Origin: Hypoxylon rubiginosum | Lineage: Eukaryota; Ascomycota; Sordariomycetes; Xylariales; Hypoxylaceae | Length of the DNA stretch: 64,000 nucleotides | Reading direction: 5' to 3' | Assembly (NCBI GenBank): GCA_902806565.1 | Contig: CADCXA010000031.1 | Span: forward strand, 744,001-808,000 | Shown: in pieces, positions 35,737 to 48,239 of the stretch | How the letters are laid out: every line of letters begins with the position of its first letter | How positions within the stretch are numbered: position 1 is the stretch's first letter | The notes under the pieces: model-generated | What the model was told of the DNA's origin: nothing | The model's database searches: none | What the model saw: the letters and a program-made list of their open reading frames with translations, nothing else | Position numbers and translations under genes: made by a program

Positions 35737-36325
35737 ATTCCTCAACACTGTGTAATCAACTAGAGGGATGTAGCAAGTCCGTCTAGCATATCTCTCTAGA
35801 TCTGAGTACGTTTCGAACCATATTTCTTCTCACCGTTTATAAGGCATTTCAGAAGCTAGGAGGGCAGTGGAAGGTTGGCCAGCTTCATAACGCCGATATG
35901 CCTACTCAGTTCGTACGATTATCAAGGGGTCATGGAAACCTTTTGCTCAGCACCGCGCATTTAATTAAGCATGCAGAAATCGGATAACATTCCTATGCTA
36001 CGCTACTTGATTTATGGCCCACGTAAATAGTCGGTAGTACTATACCTGTGGTTCCCGTAGTTCTCAAGAACACGAATATGTCTCATTGAGACCTATGTAA
36101 GTAGTACCGCATATGTTATCTTTCCTCCAATGACATTTTGTTCTTTGCCTATCCACAGAGCAATCAGAGATCCCATGGAGTATATCACTCTAGCCAAACC
36201 GTCAGTCTGATGGAGGGTGCCAGACTACTTCTTGTCTCAATGATCTATGTGCTCCATGCGATCCAAGCGGATCAAATTGAATAGCAGTGAAAGCCAACCA
36301 GTCTGCATCTGCTGCAAGTGACAGC

Positions 36326-38531
36326 TCACTTTGTTGACTCATGCCTCGTCTTACGTTTAGCCTAGAAAAGCTAGTTAGGTTCCATCCTCCAAATATAGCC
36401 CAAAGAATAGGGTCCAACTTACAAGGTATCGGTTCAGTAGTTTCCCTTTGCTGTATGGAATTGTCCCCGTGGTGCCGGGTAGGAGCTCATATGCGGCGTC
36501 GATATCTGAGCAGAGTTGGGCTATCTGGCCCTCTGTCAAGTTCTCAAATGAGGACCAATCCCCCTCGAACATTTCCCGGGCTCGTTTCCTCATCGCAGTC
36601 TTCAACTTCGCGTTCAACTTTTTGTCCACCTGTCCTCCGGCTGGTACAGGATTCGGATGGGACGCATTAGAATTGATGGGAGATGGTTTGGGTGCCGCTT
36701 GGCCATTACTGGTAGCACCACTGACTGAGTCGGTCTGCGGCTTGGTCTGCTGCCCAGTTTTCTCAGTCTGATCCGTCTGCTCCGTCTGCTCAGTCTGCTG
36801 CTTCGTAGTTGCAATCTTCGCGACGTGGTGCCGCTTCTCGCTTTTTGGTTGAGGAACTACGAGATGCATCGGTATATCATGGACTACAGCATGGGTTGAG
36901 GAATTGGTTAAGACGTCAGTGGCCATGATGCTTCTCCCTCCGTCTGCAGTCAAACGCTTGCGAATCTTGATCTTGACATGGCCGTTGCTAAGAGGCGTCA
37001 CCGTGTCCTCTCCCTTTTTGGAGCCCTTGGCGATATCTAACTGACCTGTTGGGCAGAACAGTAATGCTTCTCCCGTTCGCAATGACACAATCTTGTTGAA
37101 AAGAGATCCATTGCCGCTAGAACCATGCTTGCTGGCACCGGCGAGGTGCTCTTCTAGGATCTTGTACCAACCCGGTGAGAGAAAGCGGTGGACGAACGTA
37201 GCGTTTGCTAGGTCGATAAGATCCGGCGAGAGTGTCGGTTCCTGCGTTGCTATAAGCACACGGGTGCCGAGATGGCGTTGCTGGCGGATTATTGACAGTA
37301 AATCGCCGGTCAGTATTTTTGCTTCTCCCGACTGTCCCAAGAACTAGAAAACGAAGTAAGCTTTTGAGAACATTTATGGGTAAGTGGCGCCTCTTACCTT
37401 GTGGGCTTCGTCCAAAACCACCACACGTCCGCAGTTGTGTCTCTCCTCGAGGAAGATTGAAAGACAGATCGAAAATAAGGTACAGGCGTCGTCGGAGCTA
37501 AAGAATGGGTCGCTCAGGTCAATAATCGTCAACGAGCCAGGGTCAAAAGACCAAATGTTCTCCTGAGCCTGTGCAGGCCTGGTGGTCTTCGTTGTCTGCG
37601 ACGGAGCGATGATCGTATCAATAAGCTGTAGGCGTAAATTCAGAGCCGTGTCTTGGCCTCTGATCCACGCGATGCTCGACAGCCTCTTGCGGAATTCCGA
37701 GTAGGAGAATCCGGACCCCTCCATTGCCATCTCGCGGGCAATGTTCATCACGATCTCCATGTAAAGGGGAGGCTCTCTTGCAGTCGGATCTACGGCCATA
37801 AGCTTGAGAATCGTTTGGATATCCAATCGGTTCTCATCCAGGTATAATGGTAGAACCTTTGGCTTCGGCGCTCCAGGTTTCAGACCGGGTAGGTTCTCGT
37901 ACAGGCGTTTCATGGCCCAAATATTCGACGGTGACACAAGCACCGTAACCGGGATTCCCGAGGAGCAGATATAGGCCTGCTCGCATAACTGAGCAGAGCT
38001 ATAACTAGCATAGTGATCGTAATGGAAAACCATTCCCGTGAGCGGGTTGGGAAGCTTCCCAGCGGCATTATTTGCTACAAGTGCGTTCTCTAAGAGGCAG
38101 GATAGAGTGTGGCTCTTTCCTGCGCCTTGAGAGCCACAAATGAAAGCAGACCAGGGCATATTCATGTTCGCGAGGACGAGGCGGTCCTCTGCTGAGGCAT
38201 CCGTATCGGCCGAATCTTGTCGAATGCCGATGAGTCCATACTGTGGAATGAGGTTTGACTCGGTGGCTGCCAACGAAGCAGTGGCGTACGACGAAGACGA
38301 CGATATAGAGGAAGAATAGTCGGGCGACAGCGCGGACGAACGTTTAGGGATCGAATGGATGAACTTGTCGACGGCCGCCGTGAAGATTGGGGCATTCGCA
38401 AAGGCGTCTGCCTGCTGTTCGTGGTTTGATTTGCCGGCTCCATCCTCGTGACTATCGTTGTCAACGAAGGGCAGAAGATTGGCGAACTTTGACGACGGCA
38501 TCGTTTGGCGGCGCTTAAAGAAACTGATCAT
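36326..38531 (-). CDS. HerA/FtsK-like P-loop NTPase
   Basis: Three exons: 38531-37398, 37343-36423, 36361-36326 (introns 54 and 61 bases, all phase 0), 696 residues. Walker A GSQGAGKSHT is at residues 133-142, preceded by MPWSAFIC; Walker B RVVVLDEAHK closes exon 1; then FLGQSGEAK and GTRVLIATQEPTL with an Asn/Gln-type sensor, as in HerA/FtsK/VirB4-type pumping ATPases. The N-terminal 100 residues are Ser-rich and probably disordered. A Gln/Thr/Glu repeat (TEQTEQTDQTEKTGQQT) sits near residue 560, and the C-terminus is Lys/Arg-rich (AMRKRAREMFEG). No targeting signal is clear. The family occurs in ascomycetes but has no known role. A later start at 38501 (MPSSKF) is possible. Confidence 0.82.
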
Positions 38532-39909
38532 CGTGAATAGCTGTAGTCTCGAAGATGTAATGTTCTTGCTACGAACTATGTACTAAGTGGTGGTTTTGTT
38601 ATGAATTTTGTGTGGCGTGTTGATTTGCATCTCAAGGCGATTGCAGTTTTTGCGGTGCCCTAGGCGACGGCGCCTGGCCCTTCGTACTAGGAAACGGTAG
38701 CCCTGGAAACTAACGCTAGGTACTAGGAACTCGGAACCTAACGGAATTAACTGGAATTTCCCAACTTTGCGGGAGATTTCTTTCCACATTGTGCTCTTTA
38801 AGATGAACCTCCTTTCACTCGCCTAGATATTCGGGAGGCTCTTTGGAGCGCCAAACACACAACCATGAATTCTATAACGGCACCTAGGTATGTTTTGTTA
38901 GTTACAAGTCCTTGAAGTTGGTCGAAGCTTCGATTCCCCTTCTAGAGAACTAATGCGTGACAAGCTATCTAAAGAAGAGTTCACGGCTTTTAGCCATGCT
39001 ACTGTAGCTGGGAACCAAAAGCACCTTTCGCCTTTTCATCATCTTGTATACTTAGTATACCTACCTTCTATGGTAGATACACATAAGTATATGATAACTC
39101 TCCATCCACTATAACATGTATGGAAAAAGATATCACCATTTATACCTTAGGTAGGTAGGTATATGGATCGCTTTTGAGAGAAGTTTTGACCTCTCTGGTT
39201 CTTGATAGCTAAGTATATCCCTTTTGATCTTTTAATGGTAGGAAAGCTGCTCTGCGTCTCCGTACTCGTCAAATAGTACCCAACAACTTCAACGGCATCT
39301 CGACACTCCTTTCAATATATACACATAATATCAATACCTAAGCTCTATAAATCCATGGCTTTTTTTTAAGTTCAAGACCCAAGATCAATCGTTTACGCTA
39401 TCAGTTAGCTAACCTCACTAGCTCAGGGGTACCAAGATTGGAATTTCCATACAAATCATCAAGAAAGCACTGTTGAAGGAATATCCGAAGGCTCCTATTA
39501 TCAGTCGTCCCAGATATTGAATCTCGTGGGTAAGCAAGAAATTGGGGATTTATCTCTGGGCATAAGCTAATATATATCCGCACTTCGGCAGTCCAGTCCG
39601 TTTTGGATAGACATTACCCGGATATCTACATTCTAGACCCTTCAATATCACGTCAATCTACATAATCGTCGCCTATAGGCCGTAAGTCCTGTGTCATCGC
39701 CGAAATAAATGAGGCTAATTAACTGGGCACCTTATCTTCGGCGGATTTAAGGCGGCAGGCCCTCACAGTGGAGATAGCAGCTTGATTCCAAATAGTATCA
39801 CCCCTTGCCGCACTTTTCACTTGGATTTCTCTATATATAGCCCTAGGAACCGGTTGTCGATCGCTTGAGCTCCTACTAAGGAGGCATCAGCTAATCACTC
39901 TACGTCAAG
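38532..39909. other. Intergenic, 1.4 kb
   Basis: Shared upstream region of the minus-strand NTPase and the plus-strand DUF1996 gene. Contains AGGTAGGTAGGTAT near 39149 and AT-rich stretches. TATATATA at 39832-39838 lies about 75 bases before the DUF1996 start and may be a TATA element. No gene seen. Confidence 0.45.
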
Positions 39910-41127
39910 ATGAAGTGGCTTTCTCTACTACCCCTAGCCAGGCTTGCCCACGCTGGCCTAAGGTTCGGATGCTCTACCGTATCCCTGCAGCGCCTAGATC
40001 CCTTGGTTGAGCCCGGTCAGATTCCATCGGCGCACGTTCACCAGATTGTCGGTGGAAATGCTTTCAACGCTTCGATGGAAGGGGACATCGGAGAGAAGGG
40101 CACCTGCACGACGTGCGCATATACCGAGGACTTCTCCAACTACTGGACTGCGACCATGTACTTCAGACATGAGAACGGCTCCTATAAGCGAGTCCCGCAG
40201 TACCCAAATGCTCAGCTAGGCACCGAGGGTCAAGATGCCCCCAACATCAACGCAGGAATGACGATCTATTATACCCAGAAGGACTTTTACGACAATGGCG
40301 AAGATTACATAACCGCTTTCCAGCCCGTAAGTTGAATTTGTCTAGCCCCCTATCGTACAAAGCCTGAACCGCTGCTACGGCTGGCTACCAAAGGCAACGG
40401 TAATAAATACACATCTTAGACCGACTAATGCATTTTCAGGGATTCCGCATGACTGTCGGGAGTCCGACTATAGACACACTTGAACAGGCGCAGGCCCAGC
40501 CCGGTCTTCGATACACCTGCCTACAGACGATCCTGACCCGAGGCTACGAGACCCCAGACTTCCCCAAGGAACCCTGTCCGGCCGGTATTATGGCAATTTA
40601 TCATTTCCCAGCGTGAGCACTCTCCCTATGTAGTACTACTTTATGTGTCTATACGTGCTGACCCCGAAGCTAGCTGCTGGGATGGCAAAACCCTCGACAG
40701 CCCGGATCACCAGTCACATATGTACTCCACCACGAAGGGTGCCTTCCAGGAAGCCGGTCCGTGCCCGGCGTCGCACCCGGTCCGCGTGCCGCAGCTGGCG
40801 TACGAGACGATGTGGAACACGGCGGTCTTCAAGGACATGTGGCCGAAGGACGGGTCGCAGCCCTTCGTCTGGTCATACAACGACGACAAGGGGTACGGGA
40901 CGCACGCGGACTACGTGTTCGGCTGGCAGGGAGACTCGCTGCAGCGCGCCATGAACAGCTCGTGCTTCTTCCACGCCTGCGGGAGCCCCGGCGTGCAGGG
41001 GATACTGAAGACCCAGACCGTTGAGGAGATGAACAAGTGCTCGGTGCAGAACACCGTGGAGGAGGATACCGAAGGGTGGCTTATGGAGCTTCCCGGGCAG
41101 AAGATGGCGATGAGGTTTACGGCGTAG
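39910..41127 (+). CDS. Secreted DUF1996 protein
   Basis: Three exons: 39910-40326, 40440-40612, 40674-41127, 347 residues, phases closing exactly (the second intron splits the Ala codon of HFPACWDG). The N-terminus MKWLSLLPLARLAHA is a signal peptide. The DUF1996 (PF09362) hallmarks are HVHQIVGGNAFN, CTTCAYTEDFSNYWTA, HFPACWDGKTLDSPDHQSHM and HADYVFGWQGDSLQ. The family is fungal and secreted; metal binding by its conserved His and Asp residues has been proposed, and the substrate is not known. It lacks the C-terminal WSC domains seen in some relatives. Confidence 0.92.
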
Positions 41128-42084
41128 TTCGAAGAGTTGGTTACTTGGTTTCATCCGGAGTGTTACTTGTTGCGTGCTGCTACATATTTAGAACTTGAAA
41201 TCATGCCTTTAGGTAGGTAACTACTGGATCATCATGACTATTTCACATGTACATTAAAGACCACCTCATAATTCCAAGTCGGATATGTCTACCTCCTTGG
41301 GCCTAACTTTTATCAGATGTTAAGACATTCTGTGTCAGCTTTTAATGTCAAATCGAATGATAGACTAAATTTGCAGGGATGTTCTCGCAGATTGGATCGA
41401 TGCTCCCCTCGGGGCATGTGACGTGGTGAGGTGACCGAGGTGCCAGAAAATTATCGACTCGAGCAAGGAGGAGATATTCACTGGCCTGAACAAGGATATT
41501 TCAACGACCCTCGATGGGGAAAGAAGTACAGTACACTTGCTGGAAGTAAGAACTTTCTCGGCATTGATATAGATGCCCAGAAAAAGAAAGCGATTCTTCA
41601 GATAGGAGAAATAAGGTATCCGAAGAAGGAACTGCCTAGGCAGTGGCGCCATAAAAGGGGGTGGCCGAATATGCATCTATTAATGAGTCTTTTTCCAGGA
41701 TATTGGATGAGAAGTTGCAGTTATATCTAACTGTATATCAGAATCTCTCTCTGTTATCTTTTGTCGTGACGAATGCTCATAGTCACATACTCATAGTCAC
41801 ATACTCATAGTCACATACTTATAGTCACATACTCACTAGGTAGAGGCTTGGAGTGAGTGACTGTTAATGACATTGCAGGTCACTAGTTGATTTCTTTTTA
41901 TTTAAGTAAACGAATTTTAAACGAATCTTTCTCAGTTTCGATCGACCCTCACAAAGATTTCAACTCTCTTCCCTGTACGACCACCTCCCGCCTTCATAAA
42001 ACCGCATCCATTTACTTCTATAAGTTATTATCTTTCGCATTTCAGGTTAATAACAGAGATCTTCGATTCCTTAAAAGCCCCAAC
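41128..42084. other. Intergenic, about 0.95 kb
   Basis: A 99-codon frame at 41431-41730 (rich in Lys, Trp and Tyr) has no family I recognise and no splice context; probably chance. A 14-base tandem repeat lies at 41776-41836. The last 200 bases upstream of the F-box start are open but not convincing as coding. Confidence 0.4.
41776..41836. repeat. 14-base tandem repeat
   Basis: Four copies of CTCATAGTCACATA in a row (starts 41776, 41790, 41804, 41818; the last has one C to T change) plus a partial fifth. No spacers, so not CRISPR-like. Confidence 0.85.
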
Positions 42085-43086
42085 ATGTCGGCTCTAGAGG
42101 ACCATGGATTCCTCTTAGCAAGCTTAGGCGACCTTGCTTATCTCCCTAGAGAACTCATCGACATGATCATCGAACAGATGGACCTTAATAGCGCTGCGAA
42201 GTTTACCCAAGTAAACAGACAGGCCCAGCTGCTGCTTTGGTCGCGCAATAATTACCGGTTTATTAGAGCAGTCATATTCGGCCATGGGCTCCCAATCATG
42301 CGCGAGGTAATAACGCGGAGTAAACCCCTTCTCACAACCGTGAATATTCAGGACCTGGCCGATTTGATCCTCGCACCCGAGTCTGCTGTGTTCAAATGCC
42401 ACTTGTGGGGACGAATATTGGTGCCGAGTAAATTAATATACGGTTACGACGACAAAACAAGGACGAGATGCCAGGACTTGTTTAATGATGCGAAATGGGT
42501 CCAGCTAGATCGTGATGCTTTGACTGGTGAACTTATTGGTAAGTGTAGCTCCAGCAAATTCACAGCCCAAGGTTTATTCAACCCCCTATTCGGTTCAAGT
42601 CTTTATTCATTGATTCAACCCTTTATTATATGTTTAATCGTTAGATTTTTATTTCTTATCTACCTAGGTAGGTAAATAAAAACCATCTAACTTATTATAG
42701 TTATACCGGCTTTTCCCTTCTCCAGAGAAAGCATGAAATTCGAACACAATATTCCAAGGTAAGCATTGGGCAAAGCCATACATTCTCTATAGCCGATCGT
42801 GGAAGCGAACATTAAATACGTAGCGCGCGACCCAGACAACTAGGGATTGATATATGTCCCAGTGTTCCGAATTACAGACTCCGGACGCTACATTATTAGG
42901 AGAATTGAAGACCCTGCCGAGGCTAGACGAGAGGCATGTGACTCTGAGTTATGTATTAGACATGGACGGGAGGACCAACTACATTGTAAACTCGAAGGCA
43001 TTTCTAGGAAAGTGCCTTTAGCTGTCAGTGTTAACGGAATTTTGAAAGACATGCGGCTCGTTTACTCGCTATGGGTCGGGATATGA
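42085..43086 (+). pseudogene. F-box-like protein gene, probably decaying
   Basis: Exon 1 (42085-42538) starts MSALEDHGF and has an F-box core LPRELIDMIIEQMDLNSAAKFTQVNRQ, the helix pair that in F-box proteins binds Skp1. A good donor GTAAGT follows at 42539; the first usable acceptor (42724-42725) leads to E-K-A-stop (42734-42736). Further on, pieces that look coding appear in different frames: WAKPYILYSRSWKR (about 42762-42803), LGELKTLPRLDERHVTLSYVLDMD, then KDMRLVYSLWVGI ending at 43086. The simplest reading is a former F-box protein of about 300 residues whose 3' half has lost its frame. A functional short product of about 155 residues cannot be excluded. Confidence 0.55.
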
Positions 43087-43383
43087 GAGCGGCCTTGGGC
43101 TACTAATTAGGACGAGAACTTGGTGATATCAAGGATTTGGACTGGTGTAGTCATTATATTAGTGTTACGAGCAAGAGAATTTGGGTATGTTCCAGCCCTA
43201 TTGCACTCGCTTTTGGTACCTCCTATTAGAATACTATCTTGAGTTCCGCCCTGCTCGGTTTCAGTTTACAGACGTCCTGTCCCTCTCCTAGACCAGCACT
43301 CATGAATATGCCTCATTGACTCTACATTCAGGATGTACATAGTGTGAATTTTGATGGATTCATGTTTAAACCTCCATTGTCAG

Positions 43384-44999
43384 TTAAGCATAGCTTGGCC
43401 CGTACCCCGTCCCGTCGCCTCGCTGAACGTCTGCTTGCTCGACTGTACCGTACGGGTATCCCGTCAGGAATGCCCCTACCAGCTGTGGCAGCGGAGTTTC
43501 CTTCAACTCGGCCTGAATGCGCCCGGCAGCCTCCAGAAACCGATCTTGAATTCCCTCGTAGCCGTCTATGACGAGTTTCTTGTCTCGTTTTACAAACTCC
43601 CCGTCGACTAGGACGTGGTCGATATCGCCCACGCTCGCATGAAGTATCACAGCTGCGATCGGGTCGGCCCAGCCTAGCAGCGCGGGTGAGCGACCGTCCC
43701 AGACCACGATGTCCGCCTTTGCATCCGGCGCGATAACTCCCAGATCTTCCCTCCCAAGAGCTAGTCCTCCCTGCCGGGTCGCGAGAAGAAATGCTTGGTT
43801 GACGGACATCGGGTTGCCGTCGGGAATCTCCCACCGATCGGCCACCGTGTGGCTGTATAAGCGCTCCCGAACTCGCTGTAACCAGATGCGCGCCTGGGTG
43901 AGGATGTCCGTAGAGAATGTAAAATGCGTATCGACACCTAATGAGGCCTGGTCTAGGATAAGATGGCTTGTAGTGTGCACATGCCCATAGTGCATTTCGG
44001 ACTCCGCCGTGATGGATATGTGTTGGTTCGTACTTCGCAATAGTTGGGCTCCTCTCGCGGTTAGGAACGCGGAATGGGAAATTACAACAGATACACTGGA
44101 ATTCAGAATACCAGAGCGGTAAAGATCCTCGGGCGTATTGCCAACTAACGTGATGAGCTTGCATCATATGCGTGCGTCAGATTCGCACTTACACATCCAG
44201 GGTCCTTCGACTTGGTGTGTAGTCAGCACCGAGACATTATTTTCTCTGTTACACTGGTTAGTTGATATGACGAATTCGATCAGGGCAGGAATCTCTGGTA
44301 CTTAGCAAAATCGACTACCGTCCGGGTAATAGACTCGGGACTATCCGTGAAGTCGTCATACGCCATACAAAGTGTTGCAAGGTTAGTTGACGTCGACTTA
44401 GCTAGTTCGCTCCAATGGGCCATCTGTTGCGGGACTTGGAAGTCGGTTGTCGTATTTTGGAGTCCATAGGCGAAAAATATCCTCGCACCGCTATCGACCG
44501 ATGCTTGCCAGCCCGCCTCCGCGTGGTCGCGCGTCCATGTGTGATGTGCATGGTCGAGGATTGCTGTCACACCGGCCGCTTGTGCCTCATAGATACCTGT
44601 TAACTGGCTGATGTATAGATCCTTAGGGGTGAAGAGTTTGAGTCCTGCCGCTGCACCGTATCGAGTGGCGTACTCGGCCAACGTGGTGTTGGAGCCTAAT
44701 GTCCTGTACACGGTTTGCCAGCCGTGACGGTGCGTGTCGATGAAGCCAGGGGTAATGATCTTGTTTGTGCAATCCACTAGCTCGGTATCGTCCGGAACAC
44801 CATCAGACGACGCGGTATCGAAGATTGCAGTGATCCGGTCTTGGACAATGAGCAACGACCCATTGCGTATTATGTTGAATAATCCGGTGTCATGATCGAA
44901 AGCGACAATAGTGCCTCCACTGAGTAGCTTTGAGCTAGTAGCAAGTGTTCCATAATAGAACACACCGAGTATTGCCCTCACGATATTAGATAACTGCAT
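43384..44999 (-). CDS. Amidohydrolase of the SsnA/chlorohydrolase type with N-terminal leader
   Basis: Three exons: 44999-44302, 44245-44193, 44144-43384, 503 residues; phases 2 and 1 close exactly and restore the conserved junctions FAKENNVSVLTTH and GPWMFGNTPEDLY. Metal-dependent hydrolase (PF01979) signs: IITPGFIDTHRHGWQT (HxH ligands), ILDHAHHTW, ITAESEMHYGHVH, LGVDTHFTFSTD, and the C-terminal beta-sandwich strand ADIVVWDG. Relatives deaminate or dechlorinate purine or triazine-like rings (guanine, S-adenosylhomocysteine, atrazine). The start MQLSNIVRAILGVFYYGTLATSS is hydrophobic, so the protein may be secreted or membrane-held, unlike cytosolic deaminases. An upstream ATG (45113) in the same frame would add 38 residues and is less likely. 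Confidence 0.85.
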
Positions 45000-46553
45000 G
45001 GTACGATGATGTGCCTGTTGGAGGAGTGCGTGATGTGGGTGATCAGTCTGGTTCGGTGGATGATTCAAAGTTATAAGAGTCCCCGCAAACAAGGAAAAGG
45101 GGCAATACAACACACCTTCGGCTCATCCAAAAGCAACCCTACCCTATCATCATGGGTCAACCGTATATGCAACCCAAAGTCTTAGCTCTTGGCAGTCAAC
45201 TTCGAGTCATGACGAGTGCGGAGTTAATCGCTGGCGGGGTTCGAAGTTCGAATGAAGATTAGTAAGGGATTCTTACTCTGAGAGCACCGCTCATGAACAA
45301 TGTGTGCTGGTCGTCCGACTTTTTAGTATGATATCGTGTACTGCTTACCTCGTCCACACGAAAACATCGTCAGCCGGGCTTGCCGAAATAGTTTCGGCGG
45401 TGGCGCCGATATGATCCGGACTGATTAGGTATCACCACGTTTATTAGGTCCGAATTCGCGAGGCGTGCCACTAATTCGTAACATATACCGCGAGGCTTTG
45501 TCACAGCTCATAAGCATTGCGTCGGTGGGAAGGCTAGGTGCTGTTGAAAAGTGAATTGCTCTTGGTGATGATTCGTTATTTCGCGACTGTGACACATTGC
45601 TGCGAGTGAATCAACAATGCCAAGAAAGCAGCCGAGGAGACTCCAGAGGAAGGGATTCTTCCTTCTCAATCCGATATTTTCATTATCCACGCGTATTCCA
45701 TGCCGTATGTGATTGCCCAGATAATAGAGACTGGACACATGCATGGCGTTGAGACTATTCAACGCCCATATGTCTCGACCCAATAGTGATATGATTTGCC
45801 GTGCAAGGTAGTACGGTTATGTCTGCTAGCCCTTAGACCTTAGACGATGACGAGAACGAAAAGCACCGTGGAGCGAGTCGGTACCATAGGTAGCATATTT
45901 ACAAGGACAGGAGCTCTTATGTAAGAGTTACTGCGATGTTGAGGCTCAGAGCGTCGGGGTTAGCTCGGACACCCTTGTCATAAGCCCCCGAATGTTTTGT
46001 TTACTTCGGATCCGGCACCCAGCCTTATCGTAAAGGGCGAGAACCGAGATTCGCTCTTCTCAAAAACAGGGATGCTGGGCAGAGTAAGATAAATTACATA
46101 GTAGGAGGATTTTCAAGTGAGCGCTGTCATAAAGCTTAAGCCTCATGTGCCGGAGTCTGTCGTTCGTTGACGCATCACTCTAGTCATACCGGCTTCCGTT
46201 ATAAATACCACTGATAAAACCATGGGGAAATACAGTGCAATGAACAAAAAACATACGGAGAAGAGGGATCGCTCAAGTCGTACCGGGAGCGGGGCAAGGC
46301 TGTCCAATATATTGGTACGTGGCCCCCAATGAAGCCGGTTAGCCGTGCTGTAATAAATAAGATCTTCGTAGATCCTCAGAGCCTTGGATTATCTATCGTT
46401 ACGCAGTAATCGTACAGTACAATAATCCTACAGAATCTAAATCTATCGCCATTGACAAAAGAAAAGCGCTGGTTCCGCAGCTAACGAGATGGATGTCTCT
46501 GACCGCCCATTTTGATGACCCACCCGTGACCATCGGGCCATTTATAAGGTCCT
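45000..46553. other. Intergenic, 1.55 kb
   Basis: No supported gene. A 91-codon minus-strand frame at 45508-45783 has no recognisable content. The region is the upstream side of the SsnA-like gene and the 3' side of the mitochondrial ATPase. Confidence 0.45.
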
Positions 46554-48239
46554 CTAGTTGTCGTCGTCCTCCTTCTGCTCGAGTTTAACCTCTACCCTGC
46601 CGTTCCAACTCGAAGGCTTCGAAATATGATACTTCCCACCAAGTACCAAGTCCTTCGCAACCAGTTCTCTCGTACGGCCGAGACTCTCGATGGCAGCGAT
46701 GCGGTCCAGAGTGTCCTGGAGAAACTGTCGGAACCCGTCCTCGGCACAGATCTCCTTGAAGGCACGGTGCATTGGCACGGAGCTAGCACGGACCTGAGCC
46801 GTGCTCGTGATGGTAACCAGATTTAAGCGGTCAAGATCCCGTATGAAGTCCGCCCGAGTCATGATTTCTTGCGCCTTGTGCATCGGGTAGCACGGAAGGA
46901 CGTGTCCCTTTTCGGCGTCGTAGGTCTTTTCCATTTCGTCCTCCTTGTCAACGAGGGCTTGGGCAAGGACCATGGCAGCTGACTATGACGAGTTAGCAAA
47001 TGTTTCTTATAAAGTGGTGCTAAGCTGGCTACTCACAGCCCATTTTTGCTGGTCCATCACATCGTCGTCCATTTCGGATCCGAGAATCCAGCACTGGTTT
47101 AGGAACCACGTCTTCTCGATCTCTTTGATGCGGTCGCAAGTCTCAAGCATATCATGCGACTTGGCCACCCGGTTGAGAAATGAGAGCCGACCGCCGACAC
47201 GGTCGTAGACCTGTTCAAGTATGGACTTTTCCACCTCCTCGGCGAAGTAGCGCTTTCGATATTTTCGTAACGCTGCTATAGCTTGCGCCTTCGGCAAGTC
47301 CGCGATGGACATGACTTCCATTCGAGTAGCTAGCTGTTTCAGCCGCTCGTACACCCAGTAATCGTCACTGTTGAATATCATGGTAACCAGGTTCGACGCC
47401 GCCCACTGCTCTGCTCTCTGCTGGAGGAGTTCTAATAGATCCTTTCCGTCCTCGTCGTCTCGAATGAGATGGGTCTGGTTGATGATGAGTATCAGGGGTT
47501 TGCTCTTCTTCTCTCGATATTTCAGAGCCACCTTCTCCAGCTTGTTCATGGCCCTCTCAATGTCGAGCAGCGCAGTCGACTCCCTCGGTCCGCGCTCACT
47601 GAAGTATGCGCCGATGTAGTCCTCGTGGAATTCATAGTCGAGGGCTTTTCCTAGTCGAATTCGAAAGATTTCGAGGTCGGCATGGGCCTCGAACATGGCG
47701 CAACCCTCTCCGTCAATCTTCCGCATGGCTTCTAATAGCAGACTGCTCTTCCCGCAACCCTTCTCACCCATGATCAGGTGATAATGGCCTTTGTCGCCAC
47801 CATTGATGATATTGTCGATCTTGGACTGCTCTTCCCGCATGATCCAGTGCTGCGCATTAGGCGGCGCTGGAACATCCTTGGCCACGGCTGCCAGTACCAA
47901 TACCGGATCACCTGGTTCGAAAGCGTTCTCGATCTTCTTCAGCTGCAGGTACTTGTATGACTTGTGGTAAGCATAGCCGGCACCAGCGAATCCGATGCCC
48001 AATACCAGGACCGAAGCAAGGGTGGTGGCCGCGGCCTCACCCATTTTGGATAGCACGGACTGCTTTACATCTTGCTGGTATCCGTCCGGGCCAATCTGGT
48101 TCCTCGAGGCCTTCGTTGTGGAGAATGGGCTCTGCTGTGGGGGCCGGAGCCGTTCAGCGCGTTTTGGGGTAGCATTGGGGCGTTTATAAGGTGCTGACAG
48201 CCTAGAAAGGACAAGCCGGGCGCCTCGTGTGGGCAGCAT
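46554..48239 (-). CDS. Mitochondrial membrane-anchored AAA-type ATPase
   Basis: Two exons: 48239-47037 and 46982-46554 (intron 54 bases, phase 0), 543 residues. The first 45 residues are basic with Ser and Arg and no acidic residues at the front (MLPTRGARLVLSRLSAPYKR), a likely mitochondrial presequence. A membrane segment TTLASVLVLGIGFAGAGYAY is near residues 72-91. Then comes an ATPase core: Walker A MGEKGCGKSS near residue 158 and LILIINQTHL where Walker B is expected, with Asn-Gln in place of the acidic pair, followed by a winged C-terminal part. It resembles the archaeal-type ATPase group (PF01637) seen in fungi, so it probably acts inside mitochondria with the core facing one aqueous side. 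Specific role unknown. Confidence 0.8.

Noticed and set aside
41431..41730. 99-codon plus-strand frame as a gene
   Set aside because: No recognisable domain, no support from splice or promoter signals; probably chance.
41776..41836. CRISPR-like array
   Set aside because: Units are contiguous, 14 bases, with no spacers, in a eukaryotic genome.
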